Source: an uncultured Clostridia bacterium (GTDB lineage Bacteria; Bacillota; Clostridia; Christensenellales; Borkfalkiaceae). Taken from it: DNA of 64,000 nucleotides. How positions within the stretch are numbered: the stretch's first letter is position 1; the number at the start of each line of letters is the position of its first letter. Below are positions 34,981-44,043 of the stretch, piece after piece. The notes under the pieces were generated by a model that did not search any database, was not told where the DNA came from, and saw nothing but the letters and a program-made list of their open reading frames with translations. The position numbers and the translations under genes are program-made. The DNA is taken from assembly GCA_934271255.1 (NCBI GenBank), contig CAKQQS010000001.1:186001-250000 (forward strand). Reading direction: 5' to 3'.

Positions 34981-37176
34981 TTACATTTCCGCAATAAAGT
35001 TGCTTATCGTCAATTTGCGATACAGCGCCGCGTCGTACAACAGTTGCATTTGCGTTATGCCGTTTGCTTCGTCTTGCGACAACACGACCGTTGTTTCCGC
35101 GCCCAACGTATCGTCGTATAGCGTTGCCGTCGCGACGCCGTCCTTTACGCCGATCGTAATCGTTCCTTGCAAAACGCCGTTGCCGCCGGACAACAACTTG
35201 CCTTGCTCGAACCCGATACCGCAGAAACTGTCGGACGTCTTATAAGTAAAACTAACCGACTTATAGAGCAAATAGTTAATCTTCGGTAAAAAAACCGTAT
35301 ACAGTCCGCTTACGCCGCTAGGATCGATTTCCAACTCGTTGGGCTTGCAATTTACGGAATAGACTGTCGTAGCGTCGGATTTGCTCGCCGTAACGTCGTG
35401 TTTGTCGTTGCTGAAATCGACAAGCGTAAACTTGCCCGACAACAATCTTCTAGCATGTGTTACCCCTTCGGGAACAGCCGTGTGTTGCCGTTCGTAAGGC
35501 GTGGCGACCGCAAGGGAATCGAAATAGTCTACGTAGTAACCGAAGTACTCGTTCTTATCGCTGTCCGCCGTCATTTTCGATAACAACGCCGCCTTATCGG
35601 ACAACATTGTCTTATAGTCGTAAACGCATAGCGACATAGGGCTTACCACACATTGAGCGTAGGTACTGCCGACGGGACGAATGAATCCGAAAACGATACT
35701 TTCATTGCCGTTTGCCTGCGCTTGCGTAAGTTTTGCCGTAACGTTGCCGTTCGTCAGTTTTGCGCCGCCGTCGGGCGTTGCGTATACCACAAAATCGTAA
35801 ACGCCGTGTCCGTCGGAATTGTTAGAAGTTACGACGAGTTGCGCGCCGCCGAAAGTAACCGTCCACGGCGAATAATTCATAGCAAGACCGAATTGCGTTA
35901 CGCCTTGACTGACAAAGTCGAACGACGGAATCGCAATCGAATAGTTATAAACGCCGTCCTTTTGCATATTTACTTTAAACGAGCCGTCGTCCATAACCTG
36001 CTCGCCGCTGCCGTCGTGGACGAAACCTATATTGTCAAGATATTTGCGAATCGTCTTTTCAACGACGTATTCGCCGCTGCCTTTCGTTACTTTGCCCCAA
36101 CTTGCATATACGACAACGTCGTCGTCGACGATACTGCCGTCCGAAAACGTTTTACCGTCTATCGTCCATTCTTTAAACACGTACCCGTCCAGCAAAGGCT
36201 TTCCGACGTTTACCGTCGCGCTTTTTGAATTAAGCACTCTTTCGGTCGCGACAACTTCCCCTTCTACCATATATTCCACGTTACAATAACGCAATACGCC
36301 GAGCCGAGCGGTTGCCGAAAGAGTTTCCGTTTCCGTTTCAACGGTCGCGGTCAACTCGACTTCTCCGACTTCAACACCCGTAAGAACGTTGCCGTCTATC
36401 GTTGCGATTTCTTCGTTGTCTACGCCGTACGTTACCTTATTATCATCAACCGTCGTCGCCTTGCCGTCCTTAACAAGGAAAACTCTGAGTCGTACGTCTT
36501 CGCCCTTAACGATATAATCGTTTTTTAAATCGATTTCGATAGTTTGTTGTTTTGCGGCGACGTAAACGTTAACGTCCGCAGTATACGTTATTCCGCCGTA
36601 AGTACGGCTCGCTTTAACGATTGCCGTCCCTTGTGAAACGCCCGTAATCGCGCCGTTTATAACCGTACACACGCCCGCATCGCTTGTTGACCATTCCGTA
36701 TCTGCGATTTTTTCTTCGCCGTATTGCAAGTACGCTTGCGTCGTATACGTTTCCCCCGCAAAAATCCTTACGTCGGTATCGGAAACGACGATTCTTCCCG
36801 TCGCTTCCGAGCCTTTCTTTGCAACGGTTATCTGACAAAGCGCGCTTTGCGTTTGTTTGCCGACGCTCACCGTCAGTTTTATTATCGCCGTACCCGTAGC
36901 CACCGCCGTAACGTTACCGCTATCGTCCACCGTCGCTACCGCCTCGTTGCGGCTTATCCATTTGACGTCGGAGTACGATTTGGGATAAACGGGAAAAAGT
37001 TGAGTCGTTTGCCCGAGTTCCATTTCTATCTTACTCGTCGCAAATCGCAGGGTTTGCTCTTCGTTGCCGCCTTGTTGACCGCCTTTTTTATCACAGCCCG
37101 CAGATACGACGAACGCCGTCAACGCTGCCAACAAGAGAGTAATTATCGTTACGAATACTTTCATTTTTTTCATCAT
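34981..37176 (-). CDS. Surface lipoprotein with BIG2 domains and shared C-terminal module
   Basis: A 731-residue lipoprotein: signal peptide ending VVSAGCDKK, three bacterial Ig-like type 2 domains (about 40-295; recognisable by SRNEAVATVDDSGNVTAVA and similar phrases), an InlB-type repeat (YVFKEWTIDGKTFSDG, about 325-360), then beta-rich modules to the end. The last 110 residues match the C-terminal module of the downstream lipoprotein: TVFLPKINYLLYKSVSFTY, GVLQGTITIG and YRKLTISN. Its ATG overlaps the stop of the DUF4838 gene (ATGA), with GGAGGG upstream. BIG2 plus InlB repeats usually form stalks; the C-terminal modules are candidates for glycan binding. No enzyme motif is visible. Confidence 0.78.
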   Translation of the reverse strand: MMKKMKVFVTIITLLLAALTAFVVSAGCDKKGGQQGGNEEQTLRFATSKIEMELGQTTQLFPVYPKSYSDVKWISRNEAVATVDDSGNVTAVATGTAIIKLTVSVGKQTQSALCQITVAKKGSEATGRIVVSDTDVRIFAGETYTTQAYLQYGEEKIADTEWSTSDAGVCTVINGAITGVSQGTAIVKASRTYGGITYTADVNVYVAAKQQTIEIDLKNDYIVKGEDVRLRVFLVKDGKATTVDDNKVTYGVDNEEIATIDGNVLTGVEVGEVELTATVETETETLSATARLGVLRYCNVEYMVEGEVVATERVLNSKSATVNVGKPLLDGYVFKEWTIDGKTFSDGSIVDDDVVVYASWGKVTKGSGEYVVEKTIRKYLDNIGFVHDGSGEQVMDDGSFKVNMQKDGVYNYSIAIPSFDFVSQGVTQFGLAMNYSPWTVTFGGAQLVVTSNNSDGHGVYDFVVYATPDGGAKLTNGNVTAKLTQAQANGNESIVFGFIRPVGSTYAQCVVSPMSLCVYDYKTMLSDKAALLSKMTADSDKNEYFGYYVDYFDSLAVATPYERQHTAVPEGVTHARRLLSGKFTLVDFSNDKHDVTASKSDATTVYSVNCKPNELEIDPSGVSGLYTVFLPKINYLLYKSVSFTYKTSDSFCGIGFEQGKLLSGGNGVLQGTITIGVKDGVATATLYDDTLGAETTVVLSQDEANGITQMQLLYDAALYRKLTISNFIAEM

Positions 37177-39074
37177 TCAAAAAGTCCCTCCAAAGAATTA
37201 CCTTCCGAATAGTTCGTAATTTGGAAATACGTCGTATAATGTTTGAAATCCGATTTCATCTCGGATATTTGCGCGGTAGTGTAACTCGATTGATAATAAC
37301 TCAATTTTAAATAAATTACGGAAAGATATTCTTTCATTATTCTATCGTAGAGTTTCTTATAAAGTCCGCCGTCCGTAGTTTTATATTTTTCGATTGAATC
37401 AAGCGCGTCGTCAAGCGCGTCGCCCATAGCGTTAACAAGATTTTCCGTCCATATATCGCTGTCGCCGATAGAGTCGTAGATTCCGCCGCCCAAACTCGTG
37501 TCGTCGATAGCGTAATAGTGAGCGTAACGGTTGCGAATTAAATCGTAATACCTTCTTATTGCGGGGGCGCCTTCGCGGAAGTACGCTTGCATAAACTCGT
37601 TGACCAGATTATCGTAACCCTGATCTATATCCCACATAAGTTGCGATTCCACGAATATGCGCATTTCCTGAAAACACGGAACGCAAGTGTCGACGGGACC
37701 TTGCGAATACATATAGTACACGCCGTTCTCGACGTAATCGCGGTACATGCTTTCAACCGTACCGAAATTGTTGAAGTTGATAAAATAATTATGGAAATTG
37801 ATGTCGTAAACGTATACTAATATTCTGCCGCCCGCAATCGCGTTCCAACCGTTTAACGCTTCCATAATAGATAAGTTGCGTTGATTAGACAAGTCTACGC
37901 CAAAATCCGTTTCGATAGGCGTAAAGTATATATACAACTTTTCGTGCGGCATTACCTTTTCGTTTATCGCAACGACGTTACCGCTCGCGTCTTTTTTTAC
38001 GGGCGGTTGCAACGTTCCGTTATATGCAAACGTTACGTATTTGACGTTTTGCCCGGGACGATTCTCCTCGCGCCACTTTTCCGCTATTTTGATTACGTTG
38101 TTAAGAAAAATGATTTGCATGCCCGCAGGATTGATTCCCAGTTCCGCCATTTTTTCCTTGCACCTGTCGCAACTGCAATACGCCGTATTGTCTTCTTGTC
38201 CGAGCATTATATACTCGCCATCCGAATAGTTTTCGATATACTCTATCAACTTGTTCGCAACGACTTTTTCCGCATCCGCGCCTGCGCTCCAACAAAGTTG
38301 ACCGCCGTCAAACCAGTCGGGGTGCGCTTCGCCATAAGTCTTACCCGCATGTTCGTCGTGCAAAGTATCCAAAGCACCGAACGGGAGAAATATCCTTTGT
38401 TGAGTATGTCCGTGCAACGTCCAACGAACGTCGCTGTCGTGCCACAGCAACCGCATGCGTTTTTTGTAAGTTTCGTCGTTGGCGATAGACGCATATCCCA
38501 ACTCGCGTTGGTCGAACGTCGGCTTATAAATCGCGTCGTAGGCGCGCAAGGGAATCGTTTTTTTATCCCTTTCGTAGCCTATCTCGTCCGCAGCGTATAC
38601 CCGAAAGTTTATCGCGTCTTGCAAAATCCGATAAACCCCGTACAAACACGCTTCGCCGTCCCCGTTTTTGTCCGCCGTAACGTATAAACTGTTTCCCGCC
38701 GTTTTTAAAACGAATGACGACGTCGCTAAGTTTTCGTTCGATACGACGCCCGCCGCTTGCGCTTGTTTTGTTTTTCCTATACTTATTATCGCGTCCGACG
38801 ACGAATATTCCGCGTCGGTTACGATTTCGATTACCGCTCCCGTCGCAAGGTTGATAAAATTAGTAAGTTCGCCCGCGGCGAAGAGTTCGTTGTCCGTCGC
38901 CGTTGCCGACACTACCGCTTTATATTCGCTTACGCCTTCCTGCACGATATTGTATGACGTTGCTTTCGTGCTATCGTCAATCGTGGAATCTTTATCTTTA
39001 TTTTTGCACGCAACGAAGGAAAACATTGTAACGGCGCACAAAACAAAAACGATGCCCTTAGTCAATTTTTTCAT
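37173..39074 (-). CDS. DUF4838-containing lipoprotein (GH67/GH20-like architecture)
   Basis: A 633-residue lipoprotein (signal peptide, lipobox FVAC, C23). Residues 45-165 resemble the N-terminal domain found in GH67 alpha-glucuronidases and GH20 enzymes (FAAGELTNFINLATGAVIEI, LYGVYRILQDA). The following barrel region corresponds to DUF4838, including HAGKTYGEAHPDWF, LGQEDNTAYCSCDRCKEK (C300, C302, C305) and YMYSQGPVDTC. DUF4838 proteins occur in polysaccharide loci but their activity is not established to my knowledge. I chose ATG 39074 with GAGGTGAG at good spacing over an in-frame GTG nine bases earlier. It lies between the multi-Ig protein and the BIG2 lipoprotein in one operon, supporting a role in surface glycan processing. 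Confidence 0.8.
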   Translation of the reverse strand: MKKLTKGIVFVLCAVTMFSFVACKNKDKDSTIDDSTKATSYNIVQEGVSEYKAVVSATATDNELFAAGELTNFINLATGAVIEIVTDAEYSSSDAIISIGKTKQAQAAGVVSNENLATSSFVLKTAGNSLYVTADKNGDGEACLYGVYRILQDAINFRVYAADEIGYERDKKTIPLRAYDAIYKPTFDQRELGYASIANDETYKKRMRLLWHDSDVRWTLHGHTQQRIFLPFGALDTLHDEHAGKTYGEAHPDWFDGGQLCWSAGADAEKVVANKLIEYIENYSDGEYIMLGQEDNTAYCSCDRCKEKMAELGINPAGMQIIFLNNVIKIAEKWREENRPGQNVKYVTFAYNGTLQPPVKKDASGNVVAINEKVMPHEKLYIYFTPIETDFGVDLSNQRNLSIMEALNGWNAIAGGRILVYVYDINFHNYFINFNNFGTVESMYRDYVENGVYYMYSQGPVDTCVPCFQEMRIFVESQLMWDIDQGYDNLVNEFMQAYFREGAPAIRRYYDLIRNRYAHYYAIDDTSLGGGIYDSIGDSDIWTENLVNAMGDALDDALDSIEKYKTTDGGLYKKLYDRIMKEYLSVIYLKLSYYQSSYTTAQISEMKSDFKHYTTYFQITNYSEGNSLEGLFE

Positions 39075-39084
39075 ATTTCTCACC

Positions 39085-42000
39085 TCATTTCACAACGAAA
39101 GTTACGTCTGTCGTAACGCAATTGTAAAACTCGTCGTATGCGAAATAACGCAACGTATACTCGCCGGACTTCGTCGGTTTAAACGTTCTTTCGTTCACGA
39201 GAAAACCGTTCGGCAGTTTTGCGTTTTCGGCAATCAGACAAGACTGTACTTCACCGCCGTTATCGTTCATCAGATACACGACGTAGTTGTCGGGACAAAT
39301 AAGCATTACGTCAAGATTATAACTTCCGCTGTTGTCAGCCACCGTATATGACGGTATTTCTATCGCGTCGCCGACTTTATAAGTCGCCTTGATTTTTTTT
39401 ACGTTCACTTTAAGAACGGGCTTTTCCGTTTCCTTGACGAAAATCGTTTTGGAATAGTTAGCGTTCTTGCCGTAACTGTCGGTTGCCGTATATTTCACCG
39501 TATACACGCCGTAACCGTCGAGAGAAATCGTATGTTCTTTCGTGCCGTCGGCGTTTTTCAGCACCTGCGCGCCGTTCGGAGCGGTTACCGTTACCTTCAC
39601 GGAAGTAACGGGACTAAGCACGTCGAATGCTTTAACCGCGCATATCGTTGCTTTGTCGCCGATAGCGTAATTATCGTTCGTATCGTCGTCGGCTACGATT
39701 TGCGGCTGAATGCGATCGGTAGACCCTATTACGCCTTCAACGGAACGATGTCCGAGAGTCTGGTTGACGATGTTCGTAAAGTTGACGATTACGTCGCTCG
39801 CGGCGTTACATACCATTCCTATATACACGGTATCGCCGAATCCCGCAAACTCGTTTCCGTCGTCGTATTTTGAAATTGCGCCGCACACGACGTTATCCAC
39901 CCCTTTGACGGTGTAGTTCGCGGCGTTGTAGGATACGCCTACGATTTCGCCTTTTTTACCGAGATTGTATCTGTTGCCGTCGTTCGGCAAAAACAAGTAA
40001 TATTTTCCGTCGTCGTAAGTAATAGTAAGAGTAACGACCTTAGTCGAATCCGCGCCGTCAGAAAGCACTACTTGCAAATTGTCGAAGGTTTTGTTTTCGC
40101 ACGCAAAAGTTATGCTTGCCGACCGAGAGTTGAGTTTGTTGGCAAACGTAAAACTTCCGTTTGCTCCGAACATTACCGAAACGTAGTCTTTTTTCATTGT
40201 CGCGGCGGCGTTGTTCGTAATAAAGTACGCCGTCTGGTCTATATACTTCGTTTTGCCTTGTTTTACTATCGGCGAAACGACTTTTATTTCCTTTTCAAAA
40301 TCCGCGACTCCGCTCTCGCCTTGCAAGGCGTACTTAACGATAACCTTTCCGTTCGCCGCCTGCTCGTCGCTCGGCGTAAAGGTATCGTTGATTTCTGCGT
40401 TGTCGACGTAGATTTTTGCCGAAATCGCCACGCCGCCCTTTTCGTACCCGTATATCGCGGGCAAATCGTAATTAAATCCGTAAATAAACGCCGGCGGTAA
40501 ATACGGTTCCGTTATAAAGACGGGGCTTTCAAGATTATTGACCGTAACGTTGAATCGCTTCGAGTAAGCGTTGCCCACGTAGTCCGTTGCCGTATAAGTA
40601 AGAACGTATACCCCCGTTTGATCGGGAACGAAAACGTCGTCGGTAACTTGCGCCGTTTCGCCGTTCGGCGCAACGACGCGCATGGACACGTCGAACGCGC
40701 CGTCGCCGTATATTTCGACTGTTTCTACGCCCGCAACGACGACTTTGTCGTATAATTTACAAGTAACGTCCGTTTGCGGTACGGTAATCGTAACGTCCTG
40801 CGCCACGACTCCGCAATTTACGGTTACTTGTTTTATAGTTTTATTTCCGCTGCGATCGGTCGCAACGTAAGTTATCGTATATTTGCCTACGTAATCGGTA
40901 ACAAACTTGCCGTTCGTAACGTTTACGCTGTATTCGTTGCCGTCCCGAATATATTTTACAACGGTTTGTACCGTCAGATCGTCGTCGAAATCGTCGGCAA
41001 CGATTACGTCGAAAACCCTGTATTCCGCGCCGACTACCGAAGACGGCGGATTCTTAGCGTTATCTTCGAGAATTATTTCGGGGGCTGTTTCGTCAACGTA
41101 TTTTTCCGCAGACAAATCAAACTCGCACACCTTACCGACAAGCACTTTTGCGCTTGCTCCCGTCAGTCCGCCGACGGTAAAACTCACTTTTATTTTACCG
41201 CTCTTAAACCCGCTCCACACGTCGGAGCCGTAAAGAGATACGTCGTCGAGATCGCATACCTGCACGTTTGAATACGGTCCGCTTGCCGGCGATACGTAAA
41301 ACGATTTGTCGGCGTAGTCGAATCCGAGCGTCATCGCTTTATACCGTTCTCCTTCCTTTAAACCGCGAAAACTCATAAGAGTCGGCGATCCGAACTTGAA
41401 ATACGTGAGAAACTTTCTTCCGCCGTACCAGTCGTATTCGTACCCGCCCATCGTTTGATTGTTCGCGCCGATTTTAACGTAACTTCCGCGTCCGCCCATA
41501 TTTTCCGCGCCGCCGTCTTTGACGGAAATCCTGACTGCGTTGTCCGAATCTTCCGCGTCGGTCAACGTAATTACAAGTTCGGCAAAATCAAACTTGCCTT
41601 CCGCCGACGGCACGACCATAAAGTCGAGAAAATCGTCCGTTCGGGTGTTGTTCTTAACGTCGATTATCTTGTCGAACGTTACTTCGGCGTTATTTTTCAT
41701 CGTAAGAAGCACGCCGCCGTAATTAAATCCCCCGAAAGCGAAATCGTAATTTTCTGCGGTTGCGTACTCGTTGACGACGAACATATCTTCGGGACGGCGC
41801 ACCGCCGTAAACGACGCGCTTTCAGACACCGTCGTTTCGCCGAAAGTCGCGCTGTACGTTATATAATATTTTCCCGCCCTGCCCGCGACTATTTCGTTGC
41901 CGCCGAACACTCCGCCCGACGGCGAAAGAATCGTTGTCGTTGCGGTTTTGCTTTCTCCGTTATACGTCAATATTCTGCTCGGAACAGCAACCGAGTCGCC

Positions 42001-42126
42001 AACGAAAACCGTTTCGGGCAGGATTCCTTCGCTTTCAGAAAACGCCATCGAACAAAGAATCGTCGTTAAAATCAGCGTTATCAACGTAAAAAAGGCAAGC
42101 GAAATTATCTTTGTCTTTTTCTTCAT
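39085..42126 (-). CDS. Large secreted multi-domain Ig-like protein
   Basis: A 1013-residue secreted protein with a signal peptide (KIISLAFFTLITLILTTIL, cut near SMAFS) and no lipobox, LPXTG or C-terminal anchor. It alternates Ig-like/DUF5011-like domains, seen from phrases GKYTITYVATDRSGNKTI, GVYVLTYTATDYVGN, GVYTVKYTATDSYGKNA and GEYTLRYFAYDEF, with two larger beta-rich modules (about 110-345 and 640-790) resembling lectin or carbohydrate-binding folds. ATG 42126 is preceded by GGGAG; an in-frame TTG six codons earlier overlaps the permease gene. It is immediately downstream of the MalG-type permease. Function unknown; its position suggests capture of the transported glycan. Confidence 0.75.
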   Translation of the reverse strand: MKKKTKIISLAFFTLITLILTTILCSMAFSESEGILPETVFVGDSVAVPSRILTYNGESKTATTTILSPSGGVFGGNEIVAGRAGKYYITYSATFGETTVSESASFTAVRRPEDMFVVNEYATAENYDFAFGGFNYGGVLLTMKNNAEVTFDKIIDVKNNTRTDDFLDFMVVPSAEGKFDFAELVITLTDAEDSDNAVRISVKDGGAENMGGRGSYVKIGANNQTMGGYEYDWYGGRKFLTYFKFGSPTLMSFRGLKEGERYKAMTLGFDYADKSFYVSPASGPYSNVQVCDLDDVSLYGSDVWSGFKSGKIKVSFTVGGLTGASAKVLVGKVCEFDLSAEKYVDETAPEIILEDNAKNPPSSVVGAEYRVFDVIVADDFDDDLTVQTVVKYIRDGNEYSVNVTNGKFVTDYVGKYTITYVATDRSGNKTIKQVTVNCGVVAQDVTITVPQTDVTCKLYDKVVVAGVETVEIYGDGAFDVSMRVVAPNGETAQVTDDVFVPDQTGVYVLTYTATDYVGNAYSKRFNVTVNNLESPVFITEPYLPPAFIYGFNYDLPAIYGYEKGGVAISAKIYVDNAEINDTFTPSDEQAANGKVIVKYALQGESGVADFEKEIKVVSPIVKQGKTKYIDQTAYFITNNAAATMKKDYVSVMFGANGSFTFANKLNSRSASITFACENKTFDNLQVVLSDGADSTKVVTLTITYDDGKYYLFLPNDGNRYNLGKKGEIVGVSYNAANYTVKGVDNVVCGAISKYDDGNEFAGFGDTVYIGMVCNAASDVIVNFTNIVNQTLGHRSVEGVIGSTDRIQPQIVADDDTNDNYAIGDKATICAVKAFDVLSPVTSVKVTVTAPNGAQVLKNADGTKEHTISLDGYGVYTVKYTATDSYGKNANYSKTIFVKETEKPVLKVNVKKIKATYKVGDAIEIPSYTVADNSGSYNLDVMLICPDNYVVYLMNDNGGEVQSCLIAENAKLPNGFLVNERTFKPTKSGEYTLRYFAYDEFYNCVTTDVTFVVK

Positions 42127-42140
42127 TTTTTTCTCCCTTT

Positions 42141-43028
42141 TCAACCTTTAATTCCGCCGACGGACAAATTGACCGCCAACTTTTTATTGAACACCGCAAA
42201 CATTACGATTATAGGTATCGCCATAAGCAAAATGCCCGCAAGTTTGACGGGTACGGATTGTATCTCGGTTTCGGTGCTTTGATAAAAACTGAACATACCG
42301 TACGCCAACACGGGATAATCCTTTATGTAAATCATCGGGATTTGATAATCGTTCCAGTACGTGATGAAGTTCAACAACATTACTGCCGTAATCGTACCCC
42401 ACGCAAGCGGCATGATTATTTTAGCCATAACGGAAAAGTGGCTGGCCCCGTCGAGTTGCGCCGCTTCGGTGTAATCTGCGGGGATTGCCTTGAACTGCGC
42501 GTGAAATACCAAAAAATACACGCCCAAAAAGTTCATTTTCATTATCCACTGCCCCCAAAGATGCCCGTATAACCCTAACGCTCTCGCCATTTGTATTTCG
42601 CTGGGCAAACTGCCGACGATGGGTAACGCCATAGCGACTATTACGATAGTATATATGACTTTACCGAACTTATTATGAAGTCTTGCGACGGCGTACGCCA
42701 CTATGCACGGAGTAATCGTTGCCATAAACGCGCAACCGCCCGCGTACAGCATCGAATACAAGAACTGTTCGAGCATAAACACCTGCCTTGCGCTCGTTTC
42801 GGTACGCACGTTAAAATATTTATACGCCGTAACGTAGTTGTTGAAACTAAACTCTTTGGGAAACCCGAAATAATTATTGTCCCACGACCACTCGTCTACC
42901 GACTTGAACGACGACATAACCGTCCACACGACGGGGACAATCAACATCGCAACGTACAATACCAAAAAACAAAGTATTACGATATACACCCAGTTTATAT
43001 CTTTGAATCGTCTTTTTAATTTATTCAT
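42141..43028 (-). CDS. Sugar ABC transporter permease, MalG type (locus 2)
   Basis: A 295-residue permease, about six membrane helices, with the EAA loop TEAAQLDGASHFSVMAKIIM followed by PLAWGTITAVMLLNFITYW. The large extracellular loop between the first helices (VDEWSWDNNYFGFPKEFSFN) is typical of MalG/LplC/YtcP-like permeases for oligosaccharides. It starts 4 bases after the MalF-type gene. As in locus 1, no ATPase gene accompanies it, so a shared ATPase encoded elsewhere is expected. The beta-mannosidase at the head of the operon suggests mannose-containing oligosaccharides as cargo; this is inference from context. Confidence 0.92.
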   Translation of the reverse strand: MNKLKRRFKDINWVYIVILCFLVLYVAMLIVPVVWTVMSSFKSVDEWSWDNNYFGFPKEFSFNNYVTAYKYFNVRTETSARQVFMLEQFLYSMLYAGGCAFMATITPCIVAYAVARLHNKFGKVIYTIVIVAMALPIVGSLPSEIQMARALGLYGHLWGQWIMKMNFLGVYFLVFHAQFKAIPADYTEAAQLDGASHFSVMAKIIMPLAWGTITAVMLLNFITYWNDYQIPMIYIKDYPVLAYGMFSFYQSTETEIQSVPVKLAGILLMAIPIIVMFAVFNKKLAVNLSVGGIKG

Positions 43029-43032
43029 AAAC

Positions 43033-43944
43033 TCAGTCCCCCGACAATTTATCGAGCCCTTTCTTTATGAGCAAAGTCAAAGGCAACGCCACGAGCGTAC
43101 AACATAATCCAAGCGTAGCCGCGTACGGATAATAATAACTTCCCAGCCCCGGAAGATTGACCAGACGGAATAAGTAATAACCGATAGTGCTGAACCTTGC
43201 GTCGCTTACGGACACGCCGTAAAACTCGTAAATATGCGCCTGATTAGTGAATATCGTCGCTATGCCCGCAATAATGAAAGTCGAAATCGTACCGAGCATT
43301 TGCGGAATAACGATTCTGACAAACTCAACTATCGGCGTCGCGCCGTCTATTTTTACCGCTTCCAGCACGGAAGGATCTATTTGTTCCATCGCGCCGCTGT
43401 ATAACAACACCTGCGTTCCGAGTCCGATAAATAACGTATACGACATTACAGCCGCCATACGAGTCGAATCGCTGTACAGCAACGCGCTTTCTTTACCCGT
43501 AACGAACTTTGAAACGGGTGGCCATGCGACTTCTGCAAAAAACATAAATACCGTCGTCAAAAGCACCGCCGGAAGAACCGTAGGCAAAAACAACGCGAAT
43601 TTAAACACTTTGCTCGCAAGACGTTTCTTGAAAATATAATAACTGAATATTACCGCTATTATCGTACCGAGTACGGTGGTAAGCAGCCACACCGACACCG
43701 AATTGCCAAGCATTATCAACAACGTGCCGCCGCTTACGTCTTTCCAGACGGAAGCAAAATTATCCAGCCAGACGAACTTATACGTGTCGTCTACGGCGTT
43801 GTATTTTTTAAAAGCAAGCAAAACGCTGTTAAAATTGACGCCTACGTAAAACACCGCGAATTGTATCAGCGGCAGCGTTACGAGTAGCCAAAAAAACAAC
43901 TTTTCGCTCACGTTCATTTTATTTCTTTTCTTTATGGAAGTCAT
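43033..43944 (-). CDS. Sugar ABC transporter permease, MalF type (locus 2)
   Basis: A 303-residue permease. The first helix (LFFWLLVTLPLIQFAVFYVG) follows a short basic N-terminus, and the EAA loop reads LEAVKIDGATPIVEFVRIVI in the expected place before the last two helices. AAGGACG stands before the ATG. A short hairpin-forming stretch (43975-43996) lies between the binding-protein gene and this gene and could set the usual excess of binding protein over permease. It pairs with the MalG-type permease 4 bases downstream. Sequence divergence from the locus-1 permease indicates a different substrate class. Confidence 0.92.
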   Translation of the reverse strand: MTSIKKRNKMNVSEKLFFWLLVTLPLIQFAVFYVGVNFNSVLLAFKKYNAVDDTYKFVWLDNFASVWKDVSGGTLLIMLGNSVSVWLLTTVLGTIIAVIFSYYIFKKRLASKVFKFALFLPTVLPAVLLTTVFMFFAEVAWPPVSKFVTGKESALLYSDSTRMAAVMSYTLFIGLGTQVLLYSGAMEQIDPSVLEAVKIDGATPIVEFVRIVIPQMLGTISTFIIAGIATIFTNQAHIYEFYGVSVSDARFSTIGYYLFRLVNLPGLGSYYYPYAATLGLCCTLVALPLTLLIKKGLDKLSGD

Positions 43945-44043
43945 AGTGATTCGTCCTTTTCGTTACTCTTTACGTTGCGTTTCAAAAATTACGCAAGCGT
44001 CGTAAAAAACCGCTGATTGCATTAAATCCGACGACGATTTGCC

